Positions 1 to 5,391 of a stretch of DNA of 6,223 nucleotides are shown one piece after another. The notes below the pieces were generated by a model, which saw only the letters and a program-made list of their open reading frames with translations, ran no database searches and was not told the origin of the DNA. Positions within the stretch are counted from its first letter, which is position 1; every line of letters begins with the position of its first letter. Source of the stretch: JAVBLF01 sp031553675. Its GTDB lineage: Bacteria > Bacillota > Clostridia > Christensenellales > CALWSW01. A program made the position numbers and the translations under genes. The stretch lies in NCBI GenBank assembly GCA_031553675.1, contig JAVBLF010000030.1, positions 1-6,223 of the forward strand. The letters run 5' to 3'.

Positions 1-51
1 GCGCGGGCTTTTGATAACCGCCCCCACATCCCGATAGCCTTTTTTAGGCGC

Positions 52-76
52 CTGTAGGGGCGATTAACAATCGCCC
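52..76. repeat. Short palindromic repeat, 8-bp stem with 3-nt loop
   Basis: GGGCGATT (58-65) and AATCGCCC (69-76) form a perfect inverted repeat around the loop AAC, preceded by CCTGTAG. Hairpins of this GGGCGATT type resemble dispersed intergenic palindromes of high-GC Firmicutes, but that resemblance is from memory. It lies downstream of the glyS stop codon. No T-run follows on the glyS strand, so it is not a classic terminator, though it could protect the 3' end of the glyS mRNA. The rest of 1-192 shows no gene. Confidence 0.5.
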
Positions 77-115
77 GATGCATCCAAACGGCCGCGCGAA
101 ACATTAGGTCCGAAA

Positions 116-194
116 CCCTTGATTGGCATTCTCAATCGCCCGCTCTGGATCCCCCTCTTGTTCCTCCAGTGGATTTCAGCCCTTGATTGGCATT
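116..194. repeat. 15-nt direct repeat pair at the glyS 3' end
   Basis: The sequence CCCTTGATTGGCATT occurs exactly at 116-130 and again at 180-194, 64 nt apart. The second copy overlaps two bases of the glyS stop codon (193-195). The flanks of the two copies differ, so only the 15-nt core is shared. It may be a remnant of a local duplication, a deletion or insertion footprint, or part of a dispersed intergenic repeat. No function is evident. Confidence 0.45.
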
Positions 195-1581
195 AAAATT
201 CGAAGCTTGCCTCGATGTGCGCCGCCACAGCCTCGATCGGCAGGCGAATCTGCTCCATGCTGTCGCGTTCGCGTACCGTGACCGTGCCGTCTTCGAGCGT
301 GTCGAAATCGACCGTGACGCAGTAGGGCGTGCCGATTTCGTCCTGTCGGCGGTAGCGCTTGCCGATTGATTGCGTATCGTCGTACTCGACCATGAAGTGC
401 TTGCTCAAAAGCGCGTGGAACTCGCGCGCCTTGTCGCCAAGCTTGTTTTTCTGGAGCGGCAACACGGCGGCCTTATAGGGCGCGAGTGCCGGATGGAAGC
501 GCATGACGGTGCGGGTTTCGCCGTCTTCGAGCGTCTCTTCGTCGTAGGCGTTGCACAGGAAGGCCAGCGCCACACGGTCGGCGCCCAGCGACGGTTCGAC
601 ACAGTAGGGGATGTACTTGTTGCCGTTCGACGAATCGACGTATTCGAAGTTCTCACCGCTGTGATCGGCATGCTGCTTGAGGTCGTAATCCGTACGGTCG
701 GCGATGCCCCAGAGTTCACCCCAGCCAAACGGGAACAAAAACTCGATGTCCGTCGTGCCGGCCGAATAGTGCGAAAGCTCTTCTTTGGCGTGTTCGCGCA
801 GGCGGATGGCGTCCTCTTTCATGCCCAGCCCCAAGAGCCAGTTTTTGCAGAAGTCCTTCCAGTAGGCGTACCATTCGAGGTCGGTGCCCGGCTCGCAGAA
901 AAACTCCAGCTCCATCTGTTCGAATTCGCGCGTCCGGAAGGTAAAGTTTCCCGGCGTGATCTCGTTGCGGAAGCTCTTGCCGATCTGCGCGATGCCGAAG
1001 GGAATCTTCTTGCGCGTCGTGCGTTGGACGTTGCGGAAGTTGACGAAGATGCCTTGGGCCGTCTCGGGGCGCAGATAGATCTCGCTCGCGCCGTCCGTCG
1101 TGACGCCCTGGTAGGTCTTGAACATCAGGTTGAACTGCCGGATCTGCGTGAAGTCTTTGGCGCCGCAGTCGGGGCAGACGATGCCCTTTTCGGCGATGAA
1201 AGCCTCCATCTGTTCGTTCGGCCAGCCGTCGCAGCGCACCTCGAGCGCATTTTCGTTGATGTAGTCTTCGATCAGCTTGTCAGCGCGGTGGCGGGCCTTG
1301 CACTGTTTGCAGTCCATCAAAGGGTCCGAAAAACCGCCGACGTGTCCGCTCGCCACCCAGGTTTGCGGGTTCATCAGGATCGCCGCATCCATGCCGACGT
1401 TGTGCGGGCTCTCCTGGACGAACTTTTTCCACCACGCCCGCTTGACATTGTTCTTGAACTCCACGCCCAAAGGACCGTAATCCCAAGTGTTGGCGAGGCC
1501 GCCGTAAATCTCCGACCCCGCGAAGATGAAGCCCCTGCCCTTGCACAGGGCGACGACTTTGTCCATGCTGCTTGCTGCCAT
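193..1581 (-). CDS. glyS: Glycyl-tRNA synthetase, single-chain dimeric type (class II)
   Basis: The enzyme charges tRNA-Gly with glycine in the cytoplasm (EC 6.1.1.14). It has 462 residues, close to the usual length of the alpha2 bacterial/archaeal/eukaryotic-type GlyRS, and differs from the two-subunit GlyQ+GlyS enzyme. The N-terminal signature includes GSEIYGGLANTWDYGPLG (22-39). Motif 2 is seen at F204-R-N-E with R217-TREFEQMELE, and motif 3 is GADR (333-336). Cys pairs C91/C94 and C136/C139 look like a zinc-binding knuckle. The anticodon-binding domain occupies roughly 365-462. The start chosen is the ATG at 1581, with GAGGAGG at 1589-1595 seven bases upstream. An overlapping out-of-frame ATG at 1586 sits too close to that site. 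The open frame continues upstream to 1998, but it would translate the T-box leader, so the longer form is rejected. Expression is governed by the T-box just upstream. The gene is divergent from trmK and appears monocistronic. Confidence 0.97.
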   Translation of the reverse strand: MAASSMDKVVALCKGRGFIFAGSEIYGGLANTWDYGPLGVEFKNNVKRAWWKKFVQESPHNVGMDAAILMNPQTWVASGHVGGFSDPLMDCKQCKARHRADKLIEDYINENALEVRCDGWPNEQMEAFIAEKGIVCPDCGAKDFTQIRQFNLMFKTYQGVTTDGASEIYLRPETAQGIFVNFRNVQRTTRKKIPFGIAQIGKSFRNEITPGNFTFRTREFEQMELEFFCEPGTDLEWYAYWKDFCKNWLLGLGMKEDAIRLREHAKEELSHYSAGTTDIEFLFPFGWGELWGIADRTDYDLKQHADHSGENFEYVDSSNGNKYIPYCVEPSLGADRVALAFLCNAYDEETLEDGETRTVMRFHPALAPYKAAVLPLQKNKLGDKAREFHALLSKHFMVEYDDTQSIGKRYRRQDEIGTPYCVTVDFDTLEDGTVTVRERDSMEQIRLPIEAVAAHIEASFEF

Positions 1582-1625
1582 GCCATGTCCTCCTCGTTCA
1601 GAAAGAATCTTAGGGCTTGGAACAC

Positions 1626-1659
1626 AAAAAGTCCCTTCGCCCATACGGGACAAAGGGAC
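1626..1659 (-). terminator. T-box-controlled intrinsic terminator upstream of glyS
   Basis: On the minus strand GTCCCTT (1659-1653) pairs with AAGGGAC (1637-1631), CCC/GGG extends the stem inside, and TTTTT follows at 1630-1626. The 5' arm overlaps the CCCTTT needed by the antiterminator, so the two folds exclude one another. This is the regulatory switch ahead of glyS. Confidence 0.92.
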
Positions 1660-1832
1660 GAAAGATCTCTTCCGCGGTTCCACCCTTTTTGACGGCACCC
1701 TTGCCGCCCACTCTGCGGGTTTGCGCTCCCGGGTGCCCGCTCGATGCCCTTCGTTCGGGCTCCCACCGTCCCCGAATCGCTTGTTTCGGCCAGCATCAGC
1801 TTGTTTCCGATCGTCGCGCGATGTATTGCTGT
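1626..1832 (-). ncRNA. Glycine T-box riboswitch (specifier GGC) in the glyS leader
   Basis: This leader senses uncharged tRNA-Gly and lets transcription pass into glyS when glycine charging is low. Read on the minus strand, the T-box consensus AGGGTGGAACCGCG is at 1686-1673, the bulge expected to pair with the tRNA CCA end. Stem I can be drawn in full: base GCGC (1819-1816) with GCGC (1726-1723), a GA-rich kink-turn-like asymmetry, then an internal loop whose 3' side holds GGC (1737-1735) followed by A. Above it GCTGATGC (1800-1793) pairs with GCATCGAGC (1747-1739), and TTCGGG pairs with CCCGAA in the distal hairpin. GGC is a glycine codon, matching anticodon GCC and the downstream gene. A small stem III (CGGCA/TGCCG) follows. 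The antiterminator pairs AAAGGG with CCCTTT. It competes with the terminator annotated separately. The 5' boundary is estimated from the promoter. Confidence 0.95.
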
Positions 1833-1837
1833 CTTTT

Positions 1838-1865
1838 AGTATAGCGCGGCGCACCCATTTGTCAA
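1838..1865 (-). promoter_or_regulatory. glyS sigma-70/SigA-type promoter
   Basis: Minus-strand TTGACA (1865-1860, perfect -35) and TATACT (1843-1838, 5/6 match to the -10 consensus) are separated by 16 nt. Transcription would start near 1831, just before T-box stem I. That position supports both the promoter call and the leader call. Confidence 0.85.
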
Positions 1866-1880
1866 GCGCCACTTGCTTCC

Positions 1881-1909
1881 TTGCCAAGCGCGGGACGACA
1901 TTGTAAAAT
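1881..1909 (+). promoter_or_regulatory. Probable trmK-nif3 operon promoter
   Basis: TTGCCA (1881-1886) and TAAAAT (1904-1909) are separated by 17 nt. The start point would be near 1916, leaving a leader of only about 15 nt before the GTG start at 1931, with GGAGGG at 1919-1924. The -35 boxes of this promoter and of the divergent glyS promoter are only 15 bp apart. This is a pattern-based prediction. Confidence 0.6.
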
Positions 1910-1930
1910 GAGAGAATTGGAGGGACGAAT

Positions 1931-2659
1931 GTGCGAATCGGAAATCGTTTGGGGGCGGGGCTTGCCTTGATGCCCGACTGCGAGATCCTGGCCGACATCG
2001 GCTGCGATCACGGCAAACTGTCGGCCGCCGCGCTCCAAAGCGGCAAAGCAAAACGCGTCATCGCATCGGACATCAGCAGGCCCTCCCTTGACAAGGCGTA
2101 TCGCCTCGCAAAGAAACTGGGCTTCCAGGGGCGCATGCAGTGCCGCATAGGCGACGGCCTGGCCGTTTTGGAGCGGGGGGAGGCCGACGCGGCTGTGCTG
2201 GCGGGCATGGGCGGCGAGCTGATCGCGTCTCTGCTGGAAACGCAGGAAAGCATTGCGCGGTCGCTCATCTGCCTCGTGCTCCAGCCGATGCAGAACGCTA
2301 CCAATCTCAGGCGCTTTTTGCGCAAAAACGATTGGTGCATCGAAGACGAAAAACTCGCATATGAGCGCGGACAGACATTCGCCTGGATGCGCGTCTCGCC
2401 CGGCCTGGAACGCCCGCCGCGGGACATCCCGCTGCATTTGGTGGACGAGCTCGGCCCCCGCAACTGGGAAAGGCGCGACCCGCTCTTGATCCCGATCTTG
2501 AAACAGAAGTGCATGCAACTCACTCGACAGGCCGCGTACGCGATGGGCGGGGAAACGGAGCGATCGCAGATCGCTGCCGAACAAAAACACGCGCGTCGAA
2601 ATGAGCTTGAGGCCATCTTGGAGATGCTAAAGGAAGCAGAAGACAGGAGATATTCATGA
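1931..2659 (+). CDS. trmK: tRNA (adenine(22)-N1)-methyltransferase
   Basis: TrmK uses S-adenosylmethionine to methylate N1 of A22 in the D-arm region of tRNA. The 242-residue product fits the family (COG2384). The Rossmann SAM-binding motif is ADIGCDHGKL (21-30), an acidic residue sits at the end of the next strand (ASDIS, 45-49), and the family GMGG motif is at 92-95. LQPMQN (117-122) stands where relatives usually have a QPN-type catalytic motif. The last 60 or so residues are charged and helical, matching the TrmK C-terminal coiled coil. The start is a GTG at 1931 with GGAGGG six bases upstream; the ATG two bases earlier is in a different frame. The stop overlaps the next start (ATGA), so it is co-translated with the Nif3 gene. 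In many Firmicutes this pair follows the primary sigma factor gene, which is not here. Confidence 0.93.
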   Translation: MRIGNRLGAGLALMPDCEILADIGCDHGKLSAAALQSGKAKRVIASDISRPSLDKAYRLAKKLGFQGRMQCRIGDGLAVLERGEADAAVLAGMGGELIASLLETQESIARSLICLVLQPMQNATNLRRFLRKNDWCIEDEKLAYERGQTFAWMRVSPGLERPPRDIPLHLVDELGPRNWERRDPLLIPILKQKCMQLTRQAAYAMGGETERSQIAAEQKHARRNELEAILEMLKEAEDRRYS

Positions 2660-3810
2660 AGGACTTGACATTCGATCGGATGCTGGAGGCGCTGGAAGCC
2701 GTCGCGCCGCGGCGCTTGGCGGAAGGCTTTGACAACCCCGGCCTCCTCCTTCGCTGCGAAACGAAAGCGCTCACGAAGGTTCTCTTCGCGCTCGACCTGA
2801 CGCCGACCGTCGCCCAAGAAGCTTCCGACATCGGTGCCGACCTCGTCGTGACCCACCACCCGATCTTCTTTCATGCCGTGCAGCGCCTCGACATCCGGCA
2901 GCCCGAGCACGCCGCCGTCATGCACTTGATTCGCCACGGGATCTCGCACTTCGCCGCCCACACGAATTGGGACGCGGCGAAGGACGGCGTCAACGCGACG
3001 CTCTGCGACGCACTCGGCCTGCAAAACGCCCAGCCCGTTCAACCCTGCGACGTCGGCCTGACCAAACTCGTCGTCTTTGTACCGGACACCCACGCCGAAG
3101 CGCTCCGCACCGCCATTGGCGACGCTGGCGCAGGCCAAGTCGACGCCTATTCGCATTGCAGCTTTTCGGCGCGTGGCGAAGGCCGTTTTCTGCCGCTTGA
3201 AGGCGCGCACCCCGCGATCGGCAATGTCGGCGCGCTCGAACGCGTGCCCGAAACGCGTGTCGAAGCCGTCGTCCGACCCGAAAAACTGCCGGACGTGCTC
3301 GCCGCCATGCGCCGCACCCATCCTTACGAATCGATCGCCTACGACCTGTTGGAGGAGTGCGGTGAGGCGCGACTCGACCGCGCGACCGGCATGCTGCGCG
3401 TGGGCGATCTCCCCGAGGCGATGCCGCTTTCTGACTTCGCGCGCCTCGTCTCCGAACGCCTCGACATCCCCGCGCTTCGCTTCACGGGGCCACCCGAACG
3501 CGCCATCCGACGCGTCGCGGTCTGCGGCGGCGCGGGCGGCACTTTCTTGGCCGCCGCCCTGTCGAGCGGCGCCGACGCCTTTGTGACCGGCGAGGTCAGC
3601 CACCACGTCGCGCTCGAAGCCGACGCCCTGCAATTCGGCCTGATCGACGCGGGCCACTACGAGACAGAAAAACCCGCCGTCAGCCGTCTAATTGGCTGTT
3701 TACAAGCGCATCTCGGTGGGGTACAATATAATACGGAGTTTATACTGTCTTCCCGCGAACGCGCGCCGATGCGCAGTGTCGAAGCGGCGCGGGGAGAGGC
3801 TTCGCGATAA
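2656..3810 (+). CDS. Nif3/DUF34-family dinuclear metal-centre protein (YqfO-like)
   Basis: The Nif3/DUF34 family forms toroidal hexamers with a two-metal site. Its cellular role is unsettled; some members are annotated as GTP cyclohydrolase I type 2, which should not be taken as proven here. The product has 384 residues, the long form with an inserted PII/CutA-like domain. Metal ligands appear as THHP (66-69), the AAHTNWD segment (100-106) and H334-x-x-x-E338 in DAGHYETE. The inserted domain spans about 135-235, with the typical HCSFSARGEGRF (167-178) and THPYE (221-225) segments. The second half of the Nif3 fold resumes with a glycine-rich CGGAGG (290-295). The start ATG at 2656 overlaps the trmK stop by 4 nt and has AGGAGA (2645-2650) upstream. 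The 3' end of the gene also contains a promoter-like sequence. The family is secure; the biochemical role is not. Confidence 0.93.
   Translation: MKDLTFDRMLEALEAVAPRRLAEGFDNPGLLLRCETKALTKVLFALDLTPTVAQEASDIGADLVVTHHPIFFHAVQRLDIRQPEHAAVMHLIRHGISHFAAHTNWDAAKDGVNATLCDALGLQNAQPVQPCDVGLTKLVVFVPDTHAEALRTAIGDAGAGQVDAYSHCSFSARGEGRFLPLEGAHPAIGNVGALERVPETRVEAVVRPEKLPDVLAAMRRTHPYESIAYDLLEECGEARLDRATGMLRVGDLPEAMPLSDFARLVSERLDIPALRFTGPPERAIRRVAVCGGAGGTFLAAALSSGADAFVTGEVSHHVALEADALQFGLIDAGHYETEKPAVSRLIGCLQAHLGGVQYNTEFILSSRERAPMRSVEAARGEASR
3699..3727 (+). promoter_or_regulatory. Promoter-like sequence inside the 3' end of the Nif3 gene
   Basis: TTTACA (3699-3704, 5/6 match to -35) and TACAAT (3722-3727, 5/6 match to -10) are separated by an ideal 17 nt. 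A second TATAAT overlaps at 3727-3732. AT-rich hexamers like these stand out in GC-rich coding sequence. Transcription would start near 3734, about 147 nt ahead of the zinc-ribbon gene and upstream of the terminator at 3824-3850. No other good promoter is visible for that gene. Confidence 0.6.
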
Positions 3811-3823
3811 AGCACGGGTGAGG

Positions 3824-3850
3824 CCGCGTGGCGTTTCGCGCGCGGTTTTT
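3824..3850 (+). terminator. Strong intrinsic terminator between the Nif3 and zinc-ribbon genes
   Basis: CCGCG (3824-3828) pairs with CGCGG (3841-3845), with GCG-TTT-CGC as the inner stem and loop, and TTTTT follows at 3846-3850. It lies 14 nt after the Nif3 stop and 30 nt before the next start codon. It would end the trmK-Nif3 transcript. Because the candidate promoter of the downstream gene lies upstream of it, it could also act as an attenuator. Confidence 0.85.
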
Positions 3851-3880
3851 CGACGTCAAACATACTTAGGGGGAAACGCA

Positions 3881-4591
3881 ATGGGCAAACTCGATGCGCT
3901 CTGGACTTACCAACAGGCCGATATGGAGATCGACAAGTTCGAAGCGCAGCTTCGCGGCAGTGCGGCGTACAAGCGTTACGCCAAGCTCCACCACTACATC
4001 GAGGAGCAGCGCCGCGTCCTCCAACGCATGAGCGACGCCGTCGAAGACCGCAAGCGCCAAATCGCGCTGACGAGCCAACGATTTGAGCTGCTCAAACAGC
4101 GCCAGGATGACGGCGCGCTCAAGTTCGAAGCCGTCGACAAGAGCGACCTCGCCGAGATCGAGCGCTTCCGCGAATACTTTGAACAACTCCACCAGCGCCT
4201 CGCACAAGAACGGCGCGAGTTTGCCGGCCTCGTCACGACGCTGGAAAAGGAAGACTCTCAGCTCAGCGACATGCGCGTCCGCCTCGGCAAAGCGCGCAAA
4301 GAGTACGACGACCTCAAAGTCCAGATCGACGCCGAACGCGCCGCTCACACGGACGAAGTCGCCGCCCTCAAAGCGCAGGCCGACGCCCTCGCGCAAAAGG
4401 TCGATCCCGACCTTCTCGAGCGCTACAAAACCACCAAGCGCAGCCACCCCATGGCCGTCGCCAACCTCGACGGCAACAAGTGCGGCGGCTGCAATGTCGA
4501 GCTTCCCGCCGTCATCCTCCGCAAAATCAAGGAGGACGCCGACGTCGTCGAGTGCGACAACTGCGGGCGGATGCTGCGTCTCGCGGAGTGA
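3881..4591 (+). CDS. C4-type zinc-ribbon coiled-coil protein (COG1579 family)
   Basis: The 236-residue product has two parts. Residues about 10-185 are a long charged helical region rich in E, K, R, Q and L, predicted to form an antiparallel coiled coil. The C-terminus is a zinc ribbon with CGGC (201-204) and CDNC (225-228). This matches the COG1579 family (zinc-ribbon domain PF02591), whose Helicobacter member HP0958/FlgZ binds flagellar mRNA and RpoN. In most bacteria the role is unknown and nucleic-acid binding is assumed. The start chosen is ATG 3881, with AGGGGGA (3868-3874) six bases upstream. The frame is open back to 3692, but that stretch overlaps the Nif3 gene and the terminator. 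There is no signal peptide or membrane segment. Its position before rnpB recurs in Firmicutes (from memory), hinting at an RNA link, which remains an inference. Confidence 0.92.
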   Translation: MGKLDALWTYQQADMEIDKFEAQLRGSAAYKRYAKLHHYIEEQRRVLQRMSDAVEDRKRQIALTSQRFELLKQRQDDGALKFEAVDKSDLAEIERFREYFEQLHQRLAQERREFAGLVTTLEKEDSQLSDMRVRLGKARKEYDDLKVQIDAERAAHTDEVAALKAQADALAQKVDPDLLERYKTTKRSHPMAVANLDGNKCGGCNVELPAVILRKIKEDADVVECDNCGRMLRLAE

Positions 4592-4604
4592 TGGGATTTT
4601 TTCT

Positions 4605-4628
4605 ATACTTTTCTTGAAAGAAAAGTAT
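4605..4628. repeat. Perfect 11-bp inverted repeat after the zinc-ribbon gene
   Basis: ATACTTTTCTT (4605-4615) and AAGAAAAGTAT (4618-4628) are exact reverse complements around GA. A run of six T precedes it (4597-4602) and none follows on the plus strand. It is therefore not a textbook terminator for the plus-strand gene, and on the minus strand it would be followed by A rather than T. It may still stabilise the 3' end of the mRNA or be the edge of a dispersed repeat element. Confidence 0.6.
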
Positions 4629-4748
4629 CATACCTCCCCAACCAAGCCGTGCTTGGCAGGGGCCCCGGGAAGAACTTTTGTGCGTCTACGACGCCCCCGG
4701 TATCTTCGGCGACCGCCTCGATACCGATGAAACCTCGGATGAGGTATG
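4629..4748. other. Candidate multi-arm structured element
   Basis: CATACCTC (4629-4636) and GAGGTATG (4741-4748) are perfect 8-bp complements that could close the whole segment. Inside are three further hairpins. CCAAGC/GCTTGG (4642-4656, loop CGT) is extended by CCCC/GGGG (4636-4662), sharing one base with the closing stem. GCGTC-TAC-GACGC spans 4682-4694. CGGTATC/GATACCG (4698-4726) has an inner GGC/GCC. All can coexist as a branched fold apart from that shared base. It could be a structured RNA, a REP-like or MITE-like element, or chance in GC-rich DNA. A competing short hairpin, CCTC-GGAT-GAGG, uses 4733-4744. Confidence 0.4.
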
Positions 4749-4778
4749 TGAGCTTCTTCGCTCAACCCCAACCGATTC

Positions 4779-4902
4779 CCCGAACGAAGTGAGCGTCAGC
4801 GCTTGAAAACGCGACTGTGAGACGATCGATTCGCCCGAACGAAGTGAGCGTCAGCGCTTGAAAACGCGACTGTGAAACGATCGATTCGCCCGAACGAAGT
4901 GA
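4779..4902. repeat. 55-bp tandem repeat, about 2.3 copies
   Basis: Units begin at 4779, 4834 and 4889 with CCCGAACGAAGTGA. The first two are full and differ by one substitution (GTGAGACG versus GTGAAACG), plus a G absent from the sequence leading into copy 1. The third breaks off after 4902. The near identity suggests a recent duplication. There are no spacers and the unit is contiguous, so it is not a CRISPR array. Confidence 0.85.
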
Positions 4903-4924
4903 AGGGTGAAAGGGAGCCGGTGTG

Positions 4925-5010
4925 AAGTTTTTTGCGCAGCTTTTTTTCAAAAAAGCGCGTACCCCATGAAAGTTTTTTGCGCAGCTTTTTTCAAAAAAGC
5001 GCGTGCCCCC
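4925..5010. repeat. Two 45-bp-spaced T/A-rich hairpin repeats abutting rnpB
   Basis: Two copies of a unit containing GTTTTTTGCGCAGC, a T-run, C, AAAAAA and GCGCGT start at 4927 and 4972. They differ by one T in the run, a substitution (GTACCCC versus GTGCCCC) and the lead-in bases. Each can fold as GCTTTTTT against AAAAAAGC, flanked by GCGC on both sides. No U-run follows the hairpin on either strand. The second copy ends right at the first base of the RNase P RNA P1 helix. Confidence 0.8.
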
Positions 5011-5358
5011 GTGAGCAGGCCGAATGATCGCATCCCCAGCGCGGGATGAGGAAAGTCCGAGCACCGTAGGGCAGGGTGCCGGGTAACGCCCGGTGAAGGC
5101 GACTTCAAGGAAAGTGCAACAGAGAGATACCGCGAAGCTTCGGCGCGAGCCGGAGCCGCAAGGGTGGAAAGGTGAGGTAAGAGCTCACCAGCGGCTTGGT
5201 GACTTGTCCGCTATGTAAACCCCACCTGGTGCAAGATTGGAATGGGAGCATTTAATGGTGGCCCGCCACGCTCTCTAGAATCGCTGGAGCCGTCTGGTGA
5301 CAGGCGGCCTAGATAGATGATCATTCACGACAGAACTCGGCTTACAGGCCTGGCTCAC
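5011..5358 (+). ncRNA. rnpB: RNase P RNA, bacterial class A
   Basis: This is the catalytic RNA that removes 5' leaders from precursor tRNAs. The conserved regions appear in order: GAGGAAAGTCCGAGC (5048-5062, 5' half of P4), GTGCAACAGAGAGATACCGC (5114-5133), GGGTGGAAAGGTGAGGTAAG (5162-5181), AAACCCCACCTGGTGCAAG (5218-5236), and ACAGAACTCGGCTTA (5330-5344, 3' half of P4). P1 pairs GTGAGC-AGGCC (5011-5021) with GGCCT-G-GCTCAC (5347-5358), one G bulged. P2 pairs GAATGATC (5022-5029) with GATCATTC (5319-5326), and P3 is the short CATCCC/GGGATG hairpin. A GGTGGCCCGCC segment near 5256 fits the L15 loop that binds the tRNA CCA end. The length of 348 nt is typical. The ends are set from P1 pairing. 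An intrinsic terminator follows immediately. No convincing promoter is visible upstream. Confidence 0.97.
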
Positions 5359-5364
5359 GGCTCG

Positions 5365-5391
5365 AAAACGCCGCGCTTTGCGGCGTTTTTT
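5365..5391 (+). terminator. Intrinsic terminator of rnpB
   Basis: AAAACGCCGC (5365-5374) pairs with GCGGCGTTTT (5380-5389) around the loop GCTTT, and the T-run continues to 5391. It lies six bases beyond the P1 helix of RNase P RNA and 21 nt before the next start codon. Confidence 0.93.

Larger units (their letters stand above)
4592..5010. other. Intergenic region without a gene, rich in inverted and tandem repeats
   Basis: This 419-nt gap between the zinc-ribbon gene and rnpB has no supported coding sequence. It holds, in order, a T-run and perfect 11-bp inverted repeat (4597-4628), several GC-rich hairpins enclosed by an 8-bp inverted repeat (4629-4748), a 55-bp tandem repeat (4779-4902), and two copies of a T/A-rich hairpin unit (4925-5010). 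A minus-strand frame across 4762-5064 is open only because the repeats lack stops there; its translation mirrors the repeats. No clear promoter for rnpB was found here. Confidence 0.7.

Noticed and set aside
370..1692. Plus-strand 440-residue open frame opposite glyS
   Set aside because: It is the antisense shadow of a well-supported synthetase gene, has no recognisable motif and no fitting RBS, and arises from GC-rich codon use.
1582..1998. N-terminal extension of glycyl-tRNA synthetase to a 601-residue form
   Set aside because: The extra 139 codons translate the T-box, its terminator and the glyS promoter. The family-length start at 1581 has a strong RBS.
2008..3657. Minus-strand 549-residue open frame opposite trmK and the Nif3 gene
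   Set aside because: It spans two convincing genes on the other strand and shows no protein family character.
3692..3880. Longer 299-residue form of the zinc-ribbon protein
   Set aside because: The extension overlaps the Nif3 gene end and reads through an intrinsic terminator. The ATG at 3881 has a good RBS and gives the family length.
4597..4628. Intrinsic terminator of the zinc-ribbon gene
   Set aside because: The T-run precedes rather than follows the hairpin on the plus strand, so it lacks the expected U-tract. It was kept only as an inverted repeat.
4779..5010. CRISPR array
   Set aside because: There are only two to three contiguous copies of two different units, no unique spacers of constant length, and no cas genes.
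4762..5064. Minus-strand 100-residue open frame before rnpB
   Set aside because: Its sequence is just the translation of the tandem and hairpin repeats plus the 5' end of rnpB.
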